This document shows positions 8,540 to 20,410 of a stretch of 64,000 bases of DNA, one piece after another; the first letter of the stretch is position 1; every line of letters starts with the position of its first letter. The notes beneath the pieces were generated by a model, which was not told where the DNA came from, made no database searches, and saw nothing but the letters and a program-made list of their open reading frames with translations. The DNA comes from Cephalopachus bancanus (lineage: Eukaryota > Chordata > Mammalia > Primates > Tarsiidae), in NCBI GenBank assembly GCA_027257055.1, contig JAPVLO010000153.1, positions 2,542,001-2,606,000 on the forward strand. The letters run 5' to 3'. The position numbers and the translations under genes were made by a program.

Positions 8540-9798
8540 AATCACATTTGGCTTATAGACTGGCATTAGGATTTTGCCATTTTCACTCCTCAATTTTTCC
8601 AAATAAATATATAAAATGTCCTTAATTTGAAGTTAAATCTGATGGAGTACAAAGACAATCTGGATTAAAAACCACTGCATTGGAAAAAAAACATGTATTG
8701 ACACAAAAATGTATCATATGAAGGCTCTCCTTTTGACTTTTCAACCCCCATATGCTTATTATATGTAATGACTCCATATATTTTAAAGATGTTCCCAAGA
8801 AGCAATTAACCTGATTTATTGATATATTAATGAGTATCTTTTATTTTACTTGGTCCCATTCCAATCTTGTATAGCACTGTCTTTTTTTTTTCTCCATAGT
8901 TTTAGGGCTAAGGAAACTTAAGCTCATAAAGTTTAAGCAACTTTCCTAAAAATTACTGCTGCAGGTTGGTGAACCTGTTTTTTCTATTACATGGCATTGC
9001 TGATATCAGTCCTGAGTCACGTGAAGCATCTAGCTTGGTGTCATACAGAGCAGGACTTTTGATAATATAACTTGATGAGAATGGTAATCATGAGCAGATA
9101 GTTTTTTTTTCCCCATTTAATCTACAAAGCTTATTGTAGCTTCAATTTTACATTTTGCTTTCTTTCTCCTTAGATCATACTGACTACAAATCTGGAAAGC
9201 TTTTTCTTGGTAGCCCAGATTGCTGTATTCATGCTCTCAAGCAGTTCTGAATTAGTTTGTAATATATGAGTAAGTACTTAATAAGGACCATTGCTTAACT
9301 CAGAAGTATGACCCCTTGCTCACTAGTTTAAAAGAGGCATTGTGTCCAAAAGATGATTAACCAGTGGTGAGGAAGTGTAAGTATTGTTCCTAGACTCTTT
9401 GATCTTGGAATTGGAGCAGTGTTCTGACCTGTTTCCAGAGCTTTTGTAATATCAGCACAGTCTTAATGGGATATCAAGTAGATGGCAGAAACTCCTTGGC
9501 CACTGAGTTTGCTAAAAGTCAGAGCTGGATAGTGCTGATGGGCAGTTATTAGAAAAAAAGTTATTTAGGCTTCTCTGTGAAATTTGGAAGCCTAAGACTT
9601 CACAGTTTTTTGCATTTCTCAACAGAGAATGAAATTGCTTTCCTCTCTTTGTCACCTTACTTTCTCTCTCATCCTTGCCAAGTCCCAGCTTGGAACAATG
9701 AACAGTGGCATTTGCTTCTTTCTATCAGCCTCTCTATCCAGGAGAGGAAATGTTAATTTGGGGGATAAGTCCATGGGGGAAACTTATATGCCAAAGCT
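8540..9798. other. mostly unassigned; one MIR-like piece
   Basis: AT-rich sequence with T-runs. A weak MIR-like core on the plus strand spans about 8895-8975 (GGCTAAGGAAACTTAAGCTC, then AAGCAACTTTCC). Nothing else is recognised and no exon is supported. Confidence 0.4.
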
Positions 9799-10103
9799 GA
9801 TAATCATCTTTTTTTTTAGCTGGAGTCTCACTCCGTCGCCCAGACTGGAGTGCAGTGGCATGCTCCCGGCCACCGCAGCCTTTGACCTGCTGGACTCCAG
9901 CGATCCTTCCACTTCAGCCTTCCAAGTAGCTAGAACTACAGGCGCGCACTACCCGGCTAATTTTTGATTTATTGTAGAGACGAGGTTTCCCCAAGTTCCC
10001 TGGGTGGGTCTCGAACCCGCGGGCTCAGGCAATCCACTCACCTCTGCTTTTCAAAATGCTGGGATTACAGGCTGAGCCACTGAGGCTGGCCGATCATCAT
10101 CTT
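9799..10103 (-). mobile_element. Alu, left arm of an inverted pair
   Basis: Minus-strand Alu 9811-10091. GATAATCATCTT (9799-9810) and GATCATCATCTT (10092-10103) are its target-site duplication. It lacks a short stretch in the middle of the left monomer. Confidence 0.9.
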
Positions 10104-10111
10104 TTTAAAAT

Positions 10112-10424
10112 CAGCTTTGAGCCGGGCTTCGTGGCTCAGCCTGTAATCCCGTACCTTTGGGAGGCCAAGGTGAGTGGATTGCCTGAGTCCGCGAGTTTGA
10201 GACACGCCTGGGCAACTTGGCGAGCCCTCATCCCTACAATAAATAAAAAATTAACCAGGTGTGGTAGCCCATGCCTGTAATTCCAGCTACTTGGAAGGCT
10301 GAGGCAGAAGGATCGCCGGAGCCCAGCAGGTCGAGGCTGCGGTGGCCGGGAGCGACCACTGCACTCCAGTCTGGGGGACAAAGTGAGACTCCAACTCAAA
10401 AAAAAAAAAACCAAACAGCTTTGA
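10112..10424 (+). mobile_element. Alu, right arm of an inverted pair
   Basis: Plus-strand Alu 10121-10411 with an A-tail. CAGCTTTGA at 10112-10120 and 10416-10424 is its duplication. It starts 29 bases after the preceding minus-strand Alu ends. Confidence 0.92.
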
Positions 10425-11226
10425 TTCTAGTTTGCAGGGCTCACAATGTTATGTTGCCATTGAGTTACACGGTAGGATCTCCACTACATGGTTGGCTTCA
10501 GAAGAGGCCATGCATACCTATGGCAGACTCTGTTGGGTGTCTGCCTTCCATTCTAAGACACCCAGCCACTGTGTGTAAGTCACTTTGTTGTAAAGCAATT
10601 ATAGCAATCTTGTTGCTTCTTGCCAATGACATCCCTGGGATGGGCATGTGTTCCTGTTTTGGAAAATAATATGTTGGGTAAGTCCTACTGTTGTGTGAGG
10701 GCAGGATGTTTGGAACTTCGATAGCTATCTTTGACCCTGAGGGAAAACATTGAATACATACCAAGGATGGTAGAACAGAAAACTCAAAGGAGCTTGTGTC
10801 TTTGATAACATGATTGAGTCATTGACTCAAACCTGGGCTGACTTCTCTCTGGTCTTTTTGTTAAGTAATGACCTTGTGTCTTAAGCCCATCAGTCAAGTT
10901 TTCTGTTACTTGTGACTAAAACTCTTCCAAATTGATGCACAATCATAACAGGCACTATGTGTTATAGTTTTCTTTTCAATTTCACACTGCAGAACTCTTA
11001 CACTGTAAATATTATAAAAGGACAATTTAGTCACACCAAGTGACATAATCTAATAATACAAAATCAATAGAGAATACACTTAAATATTAAAAAGCTAAAT
11101 AAGATCACTAATTCAGCAAATATGTAATGCATACAGTTACTTTATTAATTCAATGTCAATTATCTTTAATCTATAAAATTATCCAAGCTTAATTATCAAC
11201 CTCCTAGATTATGTTAACATTAGTAT
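10425..11226. other. unassigned stretch
   Basis: Unique-looking sequence, GC-moderate until about 10800 and AT-rich after. Short open frames on both strands lack support. No repeat recognised. Confidence 0.4.
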
Positions 11227-11529
11227 CTGTAGCAATTTTTTTTTTGAGTCAGAGTCTCACTCTGTTGCCCAGGCTGGAGTGCAGTGGCACTCTAATGGCC
11301 ACTGCAGCCTCGACCTACGGGGCTCAGGCGATCCTTCCGCTCAGACTTCCAAGTAGCTGGAACTACAGGCATGCCTTATCATGCCCAGCTCTTTTTTTTG
11401 TTGTAGAGACAAGGTCTCACCAAGTTGCCCAGGCTGGTCTTGAACCCCTGAGTTCAGGCAGTCCTCTTGCCTCAGCCTCCCAAAGTGCTGGGATTACAGG
11501 CTTGAGCCACCATGCCTGGCCTGTAGCAA
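11227..11529 (-). mobile_element. Alu
   Basis: Minus-strand dimer 11236-11520 with end GGGATTACAGGCTTGAGCCAC. Duplication CTGTAGCAA at 11227-11235 and 11521-11529. Confidence 0.92.
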
Positions 11530-12679
11530 ATTTTGATATGCTGACATTTGTGATTTGAAATATTGATGCTTACATAAAGAACATATTTCAATATATTTTA
11601 AATAATAAAGCTTAGTGGAGGCCAAAAATGAGAATGAATTCTGGAAAAACAGGCTCCAAATTAACAGATTACTGACAGTGCTCAAGATATCTGTGGCCAA
11701 AGGGTTGATGACCCAGGGTATTTGTCCTTACTTTGGTCTTTGGTGAAGAGCATGGGAATAAGAAAATATCAAGAGGACCTAAGATAATTAGCAGGAAGAA
11801 AAAAAAGTGGTAGTTTGAACATGCTACCAACTAGAAAACTGGTATCTAAGTATTTGAACCTCTGCTTCATGTGTGTTTTCTTAAGGACTGTTCATCCATT
11901 ACTCAGGAATGCCTGGCATCGGCATAGTAAATAGAGCATCAAACTCCTCAGTGCTCAAGTGTTGAGACAACAGTTGTTCTTGAGCCAGCAAATTCTCATC
12001 CTGAATAAAAGCAACCCCTAGTCTTTAAGGATTATTAGAGGAAGGATATTATTTTCTCAGTGACTCCAAGCCAGCTGTGAAGGCCTTTAGTACAGTTTAT
12101 GCTTCTTCAGCTCCCTCTCTTCCTCCTTTGGCATGCTTGCAATTGGATGAAGTGCTTTTCCTGAAATAGCAATCACTGTTAAATCCATTAGCTGGAAATC
12201 AAAATGTTTCCCTAATTGTTTAAAGTCTCATTGTGAAAAGGAAGTTACTATTGATTGGAATATGAGGGGAAACAATCCCAAGTTTGTGATTCTTTTCCTT
12301 TCTAGAAACAGTTAGATGAGACTGATACAACATCATTAAATTCACCTCTCAGAAGATTTTTGCTCACCTCTAAAAGTTTCTGGATTTCTTTTCTTGTATT
12401 TGCTGACCACTTAATTTTTGAATTTGTTTACTTATCACCCTTAATTTTCTTCCTGGGCCTTTTTTAAGTGCTTTGTATTTTTGTCTTGTATTCAGAATTT
12501 TTATTAATTTTCAGCAATTTTTAATACAAGATATCAAATCATCTCTCTGTCTTTCAGAAAATTAATTGTATGACCCCTACTCTCAGAATATGGCACGTCT
12601 TTTCCTGTCTTCTCCACCAGCCATTTCAGCTACTTTCAAGCACTAACTTCTAACCATTGCCCCATATTTGGAATCCTGA
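11530..12679. other. unassigned stretch
   Basis: No repeat, RNA gene or exon recognised. The 12060-12250 part is less AT-rich and could be ancestral unique sequence. Confidence 0.4.
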
Positions 12680-12785
12680 TGACTCATTTTTTGGCCAAGG
12701 CCTTTAGCTATATATCTGCATTTCCTAGAACAGTGTCTGGAACTCAGTGGGTGATGATTAATATTTCTTAGATAAATGAATAAAT
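12680..12785 (+). repeat. L2 3' end fragment
   Basis: CCTAGAACAGTGTCTGGAAC, then a decayed CTCAATAAATATTTGTTG-like segment and AATGAATAAAT, match the typical 3' end of LINE2. Confidence 0.6.
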
Positions 12786-14406
12786 TTAGGGTTTTTTTTT
12801 TTATATCTCATGCAAAATTCACTTTAACAAAATAAATTGACCCCAATTAAAAAAAGTCAGTCAAAATGAGGATTTTTGCTGTGGCTAGACAGTATCTTTA
12901 TTTCTTTCTTTTTGTATTTTTTAAAAATTTGTGTCTCAGTTTTTTTTCTTTTCTTATTTTTTTAAGATTTCAGTAGCTTCAGGAGATACAAATAGTTTTT
13001 GATTTGGGCTTTAAGAGTACCTCCCCCACACACTTGTGCACATCGCATTCAATAAGTGATTTTTTTTGTCCCTCCACCATTTTCCCCTCTCCCCCTTGTG
13101 AGTCTTCAGTATCCATTATATCATTCTCTATGTTTTTACAATCTTTAGTTTAGCTCCTACTTATAAGTGAGAGCACGTGGCATTTGGTTTTCTGTTCTTG
13201 AGTTCACTTAGGATAAAGTTCTCCAATTCCATCCAAGTTGCTGCAAAAGACGTTATTTTATTCTTTTTGATAGCTGAACAGTATTCCATAGTATATATAT
13301 ACCACATCTTCATTATCCACTGTCAGTTGGTGGGCATTTAGGTTGATTCTACTTCTTTGCAATTGTGAATTGTGCTGTGATGAACATATGGGTGCAGGTG
13401 TCTTTTTTATATAACGACCTTCATTCCTTAGGGTAGCTATCTAGCAGTGGAATTGCTGGATCAAATGGTAGATCTCTTTTTAGTTCTTTGAGTAATCTCC
13501 ATACTGCTTTCCATAGAGGCTGTACTAATTTGCACTCCCACGAATAGTGTATAAGTGTCCCCTTTTCTCTGCACCCATATCAACATCTATTTTTTTTTTT
13601 TTTGATAATGGACATTCTGACTGGTGTAAGATGGTATCTCATTGTGGTTGTAATTTGCATTTCCCTGATGATGATGAGTGATGCTGAGCATTTTTTAATA
13701 TATTTGTTGGTCATTTGTATATCTTCTTTTGAGAGATGTCTGTTCATGTCATTTGCCCACTTTTTAATGGGGTTGTTTACTTTTTTCTTGTTGATTTGTT
13801 TGAGTTCTTTGTAGATTCTGGATATTACTCCTTTGTCAGATGTATAGTTTGAGAATATCTTCTCACATTCTGCTGATTATTATTATTTTTTTTGATGTGC
13901 AGAAAACTTTTTAGTTTAATTAAATCCTTTGTTTATTTTTGCTTTTGTTGTATTTGTTTTTGGGATCTTAGCCATAAATTATTTGCCTAGGCTGATGTCC
14001 ACAAGAGTTTTTCCTAAGTTTTCTTCTAGGAGTTTTATGGTTTCAAATCTGACATTGAAGTCTTTAAACTATCGTGAGTTAATTTTTGTATATGGGGAGA
14101 GATAGGGATCAAGTTTTATTTTTCCACATGTAGCTATCCAATTTTCCCAGCACCATTTGTTGAAGAGGTATCATTTCTCCAGGGTATGTTTTTGTCTTCT
14201 TTGTTAAAGATCAGTTGGTTGTAGGTATTTGGATTTATTTATGGATTCTCTATTCTGTTTCATTGGTCCAAGTATCTGCTCTTGAACCAGTACCATGGTG
14301 TTTTGGTTACTACAGACTTGCAGTATAATTTGAAGTCAGGTAATGTGATTTCTCCAACTTTTTTTTGCTTAGGATTGTTTTGGCTATTCTGGCTCTTTTT
14401 TTGCTT

Positions 14407-14853
14407 CTATATAAGTTTTAGAATTGTTTTCTCTAATTCTGTGAAAAATGACATTGGTAGTTTGATAGGGACTGTGTTGAAACAGTAGATTACTTTGAGT
14501 AATATGGTCATTTTAACAATGTCGATTCTTCCAGTCCATGAGCATGAGATGTCCCACCATTTGTTTGTGTCCTGTAAAATTTTTCTTTTCTGAGTTTTAT
14601 AGTTCTCCTTGTGGAGATCTCTCACCTTCTTGGTTAAATATATTCCTAGGTATTTTGCCTTTTTGGCTGCTATTTTAAATGGAATTGAGTTCTTGATTTG
14701 ATTCTCAGTTTGTTCACTATCAGTGTATAGCAGTGCTACTGATTTGTGTGTATCGATTTTGTATACTGAAACTTTACTGAAGTCATTCATCATGTTCAGG
14801 CGTCTTTTGGAGGAGTCATTATTATTCTCTTGGAATCTGGGGTGGGGGAGCAC
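14407..14853 (-). pseudogene. L1 ORF2 relic downstream of RT core
   Basis: 148 codons open on the minus strand with clear L1 ORF2p similarity (FSKVSVYKIDTHKS, YLGIYLTKKVRDL, FFTELEKTILKLI). The first codons come from the younger L1 tail inserted next to it, so the apparent start is artificial. Confidence 0.85.
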
Positions 14854-14964
14854 ACCTCATCAACAAGGGTAACTGCACAATGAATATTTGTATACCTCAC
14901 TCTGAATTGTACCCCACAATTTTAAAAGAAAAATTAAAAGATGAAAAAATAATTCTCTTGGAAT
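14824..14964 (+). mobile_element. tail-only L1 insertion nested in older L1
   Basis: About 115 bases (14837-14951) hold only the end of the lineage L1 3' UTR (GCACACCTCATCAACAAGGG) and an A-rich tail. It is flanked by ATTCTCTTGGAAT at 14824-14836 and 14952-14964. Its orientation is opposite to the host L1. Confidence 0.88.
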
Positions 14965-14967
14965 AGA

Positions 14968-15276
14968 TTATTTTATTGGCATACACAGATTGTTTGAGTT
15001 CTTCTTTTCCAATTTGGATACCTTTTTTTTTTCTTGTCTGATTGCTTTGGTGAGCACTTCTGTTACTATATTGAATAGTAGTGGTGAAAGTAGGCATCCT
15101 TGCCTTGTTCCAGTTCTGAGGGGGAATGTATTCAACTTTTCTCCATTCAGGATGACATTGACTATGGGTTTGTTGCATATGACTTTTCTGATTTTGAGGA
15201 ATGTTCTCTCTATGCCTGTTTTGCTGAGGGTTTTTATCATGAAGGAATGCTGGATTTTATCAATTTTTTTTGGCAT
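14968..15276 (-). pseudogene. L1 ORF2 reverse transcriptase relic
   Basis: 102 codons of ORF2p RT domain, including the [14 protein letters not shown] block, one of the most conserved RT stretches. The catalytic FADD box expected downstream is damaged: the equivalent on the other frame reads VYANKII. Confidence 0.85.
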
Positions 15277-15472
15277 CTATTGAAATGTTTATATACTTTT
15301 TGCTTTTAGTTCTGTTTATGTGGTGGATCATGTTTATTGATTTGCATATGTTAAACCACCCTTGCATCCCTGGGATAAAACTGACTTGGTTATTATATAT
15401 TTTTTTAATGTGCTGTTGAATTTGGCTTGCTAGTATTTTGTTGAGGATTTTTGCATGTGGTTAGACAGTATG

Positions 15473-16190
15473 TTACTTGGTTTAGACTTTCAGCCTGTCT
15501 GACAAATTTTTGCTTTTCTTTTGATTGGACCAGGAGTGTTGTTCCAGTTTTTGAGCAAAGAGAAAAATTTGTTTTTCACTTAAAGGTGTTGATAATCTGA
15601 TATAACATAAATTCTAACAAATATGGCAGTAACCAACTAATATACGTAAAAATCATGACATTTCTAAGCAGGAACTATTGACAGACATTATCAAACCATT
15701 TGTTTTACAAAGTCTGACTATATTATTTACACTAAAGGAAATTTCATCCTGTTCATGAAACACTTAAAATAGGAGACTACTAATCTAGGATATTTCACAG
15801 CTGTAATGAAAATTATGGAATGACTTAAAACTGGTTTTAATCATATTGTAATAGTATGCTTCGTGGGCAATATTTAATTTATTTTTGGCTCATTAATTTT
15901 CAACTTACTACATTGAGAGAAATTTCTGTATTTGAGAATATAAAATCGAATTTCATTTGACAATCATGATAAAGTACAGGGCATCAAGTTTGAACTCCTT
16001 TTCTATGGTACTGACATTCAAGTATTGTCAGTTTCCTAAGTGCTTTATATATGGTGGAGTGACTGCCAAAATACTTGAATGTAGAATAAATAGAGATAGA
16101 TTTACTGATTCCAATTTGGCAGTAATTTCATGGGAGGAAGGATAATTCTTTATCAAGTTACAATAGTAAAAATCCAAAGAATTTTTAGTA
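15473..16190. other. unassigned AT-rich stretch
   Basis: No repeat or gene recognised. Confidence 0.4.
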
Positions 16191-16195
16191 TAACT

Positions 16196-16478
16196 TTTTT
16201 TTTTTTTTGGAGTTGGAGTCTCACTCCATTGCTCAGGCTGGAGTGCAGTGGCACACTCACGGCCACCCCAGCATCGACCTGCTGGGCTCCAGAGATCCTT
16301 CCACCTCAGCTTTTCAAGTAACTGGAACTACAGGCATGTGCTACCACGCCTGACTAATTTTTTATTTATTGTAGAGGCGAGGTCTTGTCAAGTTGCCCAG
16401 GCTGTTCTTGAACCTGCGGGTTCAGGCAGCCCACTTGCCTCGGCCTCCCAAAGTGCTGGGATTACAGGCTGAGCCATT
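16196..16478 (-). mobile_element. Alu
   Basis: Minus-strand dimer from the poly(T) to GGATTACAGGCTGAGCC. The very end (CCGGGC...) is missing or diverged, and the duplication is unclear. Confidence 0.9.
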
Positions 16479-17190
16479 AATAATACTCAGTTGTTGAACT
16501 AAGATACTGTGTGCTTCTTTGATTGTCTTTGAGTTCTGTGCATTGGATAATCTTTTAGCATAATAAATCCAGAGGGATAAATTAGCTCTTTTGTTAGCTA
16601 TTTTCTAGAAACAATCCTAGACTCTAGAGAAAAGATTTACCAAAAGATTAATGAAATGTAGTTGTATGATTACAGTTTTAGAGAGATTGACTTGAACGAA
16701 GCCGTTGTGTCCAGCTTCTACAATGTCTAGATTCAGGTAACTGGGGTCAAACAGAACAAAATGGAGAGCTGTTTTTTGCTGTTTGGATCAAAGCTACCTG
16801 GGGCTCTAGAATAACCTTTTGGCTAAGTTTGTTTACTTATGCCTGATCTTTGTTTGCCCTACCTGTTCATTATGTGCTAATTTCACATAGGGCAAAGATT
16901 GACTCAATGCCTATAACTCATAGCAGAAAATGAATAGGGTTTCCAGGTTCCTAGGATTAAACTAGACATTCTGATATTTTAACTTTCAGTCTGGTAAGAT
17001 AAAAAGAAAAAAAAAACAGTTACCCCAAGATGTATTAAAAAAATAATTTGTCACTATTTTCTTCTTGAGGCTCTGAGAAGAGAAACAGGATTTTACTTTG
17101 AGGCTTGACATTTCTGTCCTGGGGGAAACTCCTTTGTGAGTTCTCTTGGTCATGGAGATGTGAATGAAATCAAACTGGGCAGCATATTTT
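16479..17190. other. unassigned stretch
   Basis: No repeat, exon or RNA gene recognised. Confidence 0.4.
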
Positions 17191-17194
17191 GAGT

Positions 17195-17370
17195 ACTTAT
17201 GGTGTGTTGATGTTGTTCTAAGTGCTTAGTAACCCATTTGAACTTTACAACAACTCTGTGATACAGGTACTAATACTATACTCATTCTACAAATGAGGGA
17301 AATAAGGCATAAATCATGCAGTGTAAGTGATGGAGCTGGCATTTGGAACCAGGAAGTCAGGCTGTAGAGC
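17195..17370 (+). repeat. MIR SINE
   Basis: MIR core order is visible: GTGTTGATGTTGTTCTAAG, ACTTTACAACAACTCTGTG, ATTCTACAAATGAGGGAAAT, then GTGATGGAGCTGGCATTTGG. Confidence 0.8.
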
Positions 17371-17519
17371 ATATGTTAAATGACTGTCTCAAATACCTCC
17401 TCATGTCTTGGAATGTCTCCTCCCAGTGTACAATTCAAAAGTATCAGACAAGGATTTTGAATATTTTTTAATAAGATTAAAAAGCTATTTCATAGGCAAA
17501 GATACATCTTACAGAAACT

Positions 17520-17530
17520 GTATGTATGTA

Positions 17531-17565
<35 letters not shown>

Positions 17566-17590
17566 ATGAGTGTGTGTGTGTGTATGCATA
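17520..17590. repeat. (TG)n/(TATG)n microsatellite
   Basis: TATGTATGTATGTG followed by a long TG run with one interruption. Likely length-polymorphic. Confidence 0.9.
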
Positions 17591-17631
17591 TATCAGTCAT
17601 CTATCTATCCTATATGTCTAATCTATTTTTT

Positions 17632-18475
17632 ACTGTAGTAGGCAGAATAATGCCCCTGCCACTGTAGCCCCTCTCACCTTGACCCAAGATGTCCATGTCC
17701 TAATTCCTGGAACCTTTGGCTATGTGTCACATGGCAAATGGGAATTAGGTTGCAGATGGAATTACAATTTCAAATCAGCTGACCTTAAAATTGGGAGTTT
17801 ATCTGGAATTATCCAGGTGGGGCCCAGTGTAATTACAATAGTCCTTAAAAATGAAATCAGATGTCAGAAGAGGAATCAGTGTTAGAATCATGAAACGTGA
17901 GAAAGACTCCACCAACCATTGAAGGTTTTAAAGATTGAAGGGACCACAAACCTAGGACTGTAGGCAGCTTCTAGAAGCTGAAAAAGGTAAGAAAATGAAT
18001 TATTTCCCTTGAGCCTCCAGGAAGGAATGCAACCCTGCTAACATCTTGATTTTAGCCCAGTGAGACCCGCATCAGACTTATGACCTAAAGAATTGTACAA
18101 TAATAAATTTGTGTTGTTTTAGGCCACCACTTTTTTTTCTTTTAAAGATGATAGTCTCATTATGTCGCCCAGGCTAAAGTGTAATGTTGTGATCACAGTT
18201 CATGGCAGCTTTGACTATCTGGATTCAAGGGATCCTCCTACCTCAACCTCCCAAGAAGTTAGAACAACAGGAGTGCGGCACTGTGTTTGGCTAAATTTTA
18301 ATTTTTTGTATAGAGATGGGGTCTCACTATGTTGTCCAGACTAGTTTCAAACCCCTGGCCTCAAATAATCTTCTCACCTTGGCCTCCCAAAGTGCTGGGA
18401 TTATAGTCATGAGCCATTGTGCCCAGCCTAAAACACCAAATTTGTGGTAATTTGCTACAACAACCATAGGAAGCA
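17632..18475 (+). mobile_element. MLT1-type MaLR LTR, split by an Alu
   Basis: GGCAGAATAATGCCCC, AAGATGTCCATGTCCTAATT, ATTATCCAGGTGGGGCCCAG, CTTGATTTTAGCCCAGTGAG and AATAAATTTGTGTTGTTTTA appear in MLT1 order. The LTR resumes after the Alu with ACACCAAATTTGTGGTAATT. An ancient eutherian repeat. Confidence 0.85.
18131..18428 (-). mobile_element. old (AluJ-like) Alu
   Basis: Minus-strand dimer, more diverged than its neighbours. Its end, GATTATAGTCATGAGCCATT, lacks the lineage CTGAGCC change, so it predates that subfamily. It inserted in the MLT1 LTR. Confidence 0.88.
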
Positions 18476-18632
18476 GATATATTTACTTATTTACTGTAAG
18501 AGCAGAACTGGTAGTTTCTTTGATGGCCTGGGAGATGGGCTGGGAGGGCTTTGCCATTGATAAGAGACAAAAAATAGAAAAACAATCTCTGTGTCAAGGA
18601 AGAATTGATTCCAGATTTTTGAAAATTCAAAT

Positions 18633-18971
18633 ATTAATTCCAGGTCCAGCGTGGTGGCTCAGCACTTTGGGAAGCTGAGGCAAGAGACTTGCCTGAGCCC
18701 AGGGGTGCGAAACCAGCCTGGGTAACTTGGTGAGACCTCGTCTCTATAATAAATCACAAAATCTAGCCAGGTGTTGCGTGGTGGCATGCGTCTGTAGTTC
18801 CAGCTACTTGGAAGGCTGAGACGGAAGGATCGCCTAAACCCAGGAGGTCAAGGCTGCTGTGGCCGTAAGCATGCCACTGCATTCCAGCCTGAACAACAAG
18901 AGTGAGACTCCAACTCCAAATGAGTAAATAAATAAATAAATTTAAAATATTAAAAACAAAAATTAATTCCA
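18633..18971 (+). mobile_element. Alu
   Basis: Plus-strand dimer 18643-18960, missing about 12 bases after GGTGGCTCAG. Tail GAGTAAATAAATAAATAAAT. ATTAATTCCA repeats at both ends (18633-18642 and about 18962-18971). Confidence 0.88.
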
Positions 18972-19009
18972 AATTTATTAAAATTATTTTAGCATTGTAC
19001 AATGTTTCT

Positions 19010-19360
19010 TTATAACTTTTTGAATGCCCGGCATATGAACATAGTTCAAGTTAGAAAAAGTTCAGATGGTCATACAATGAAAAGCATGTACAGGCTTTTC
19101 AAGATTTCCTTCTTGAGGCTCCAAGGACAGAAATAGGCTTTTACTTTTGTATTTTCCTATCACCTAGAATTTCACCTTATTACCTGGCTGCCTGGTTTCC
19201 TTCCTCCGAGGCACCACCCTTACTATCATGTATGTCTTTCCTGAGGTACTTCACATCTGTGAGCACATGCCCATATATAGTCTTTTTCTTTTATGCACAG
19301 AAACGAACTAGACACACTGCACTTTTACATTACTTTCTACTTTAATTCAGTTTCAGGATA
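19010..19360 (-). repeat. possible old L1 3' fragment
   Basis: Weak similarity of phrase order (AAAAAGTTCAGATGG..., TTTCCTTCTTGAGG..., TGCACTTTTACATTACTTTC) to old L1M 3' regions. Family not certain. Confidence 0.3.
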
Positions 19361-19364
19361 ATGA

Positions 19365-20405
19365 AAAATAAGCAAAACAAACTGTTAATGGCGTTGGTGG
19401 GAACAGAACTCTGTATGATTTTCCACATTTCATGTAGATACTCCCTAAATTGGCGAGTCTATCTAGGGAGAGTGATGGTGAAGGGGTATAGGGCTCACAC
19501 AAAACAGGTAGTAACATGTTTATTTAAAGAACTAATGAATAAATTTTAGATGGCTGGGTGGCCAAGCAAAGATCCTGTTGCTAGTCTGTGAGAAATTCCT
19601 GGGGAAGAGAACATAAATAGCTGACATCTGAGTTCTGTCTGAAACTTGGCTCTTAGATCTTAGGTTTTTAGATCTATGAAACCTGAATGGAAATAGAAGT
19701 AGAAGAAAGGGATAAAACTCACCTGTTGTTTCAAAGTAGCAAGTGTGTCTGCATGAGCTGGAGATGTGAAGACACTGTTGGTAGAAAGTGTTCTTTTGTT
19801 GGGGAAGCCACAGGAATAAGCTTGTTTGTTTTGTAATTGCAGAGCTTAACCAGTAATTAGAAAAGTGTACGTTTAAGAGCTGTGGCTGTCAATGACAAAA
19901 CTGTTCTATGTGACAATGTTGAAAAACATTCATGTTCTAGCCAGAGCTGCATCCCTACAAACACTGTATCCTTTGAATAACTTCCTTTCCCAAATGGAAA
20001 TTTATTATGACTGGTACAGAAATAGTTACATATCCTTGTGGAAATATTTTGTGTGTGTTTATTCTTCCCAAGTGAGGTTAAGTACTGTAGATGATTAATA
20101 GCTAAGCCCTGGAGAGGTAGGAGACGGGGAAGATGACTTCCTGCCCAGCGCCTTGGGTTGGTTTAGCTGAGAGATGGATTTTGTGGGACTCTAGATGTAG
20201 GAATACTGCTTCAAGGTGCAGGTGACAAATATAGCATAAGATAGGTGAAAGGGCTTTTCATCCTACCTTGACTCCAGGTCCAGCAGCATTCTGGCATCAG
20301 AGGATTTGGGACTGCATCTTTGGTGTGGACATTCAAATTCTCAGAATAAGCATCATCTGCGATGGCAGCTGAAACTCCAAGAGACGTTGTAAGCATGGTT
20401 ACACA
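19365..20405. other. unassigned; one exon-like open stretch
   Basis: No repeat recognised. On the minus strand 20211-20396 is open for 61 codons from an ATG and runs over a possible splice donor, AAG/GTAGGATG, at about 20267. It lies directly beside the mariner. No family match comes to mind, so I do not call a gene. Confidence 0.3.
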
Positions 20406-20410
20406 GATAA

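Larger units (their letters stand above)
12896..15450 (-). mobile_element. older 5'-truncated L1 (ORF2 reverse transcriptase to 3' end)
   Basis: The minus strand encodes L1 ORF2 from the reverse transcriptase onward. The segment around [18 protein letters not shown] (motif region of the RT domain) lies at about 15080-15140, and the downstream segment through KYLGIYL, NKWWDISCSWTGRIDIVKM and FFTELEKT at 14407-14853. Frameshifts break it. The 3' UTR (12950-13080) is of a different, older type than the other L1 copies. Candidate duplications are GGCTAGACAGTAT (12883-12895) and GGTTAGACAGTAT (15460-15472). A younger L1 tail inserted at 14837. Confidence 0.88.
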
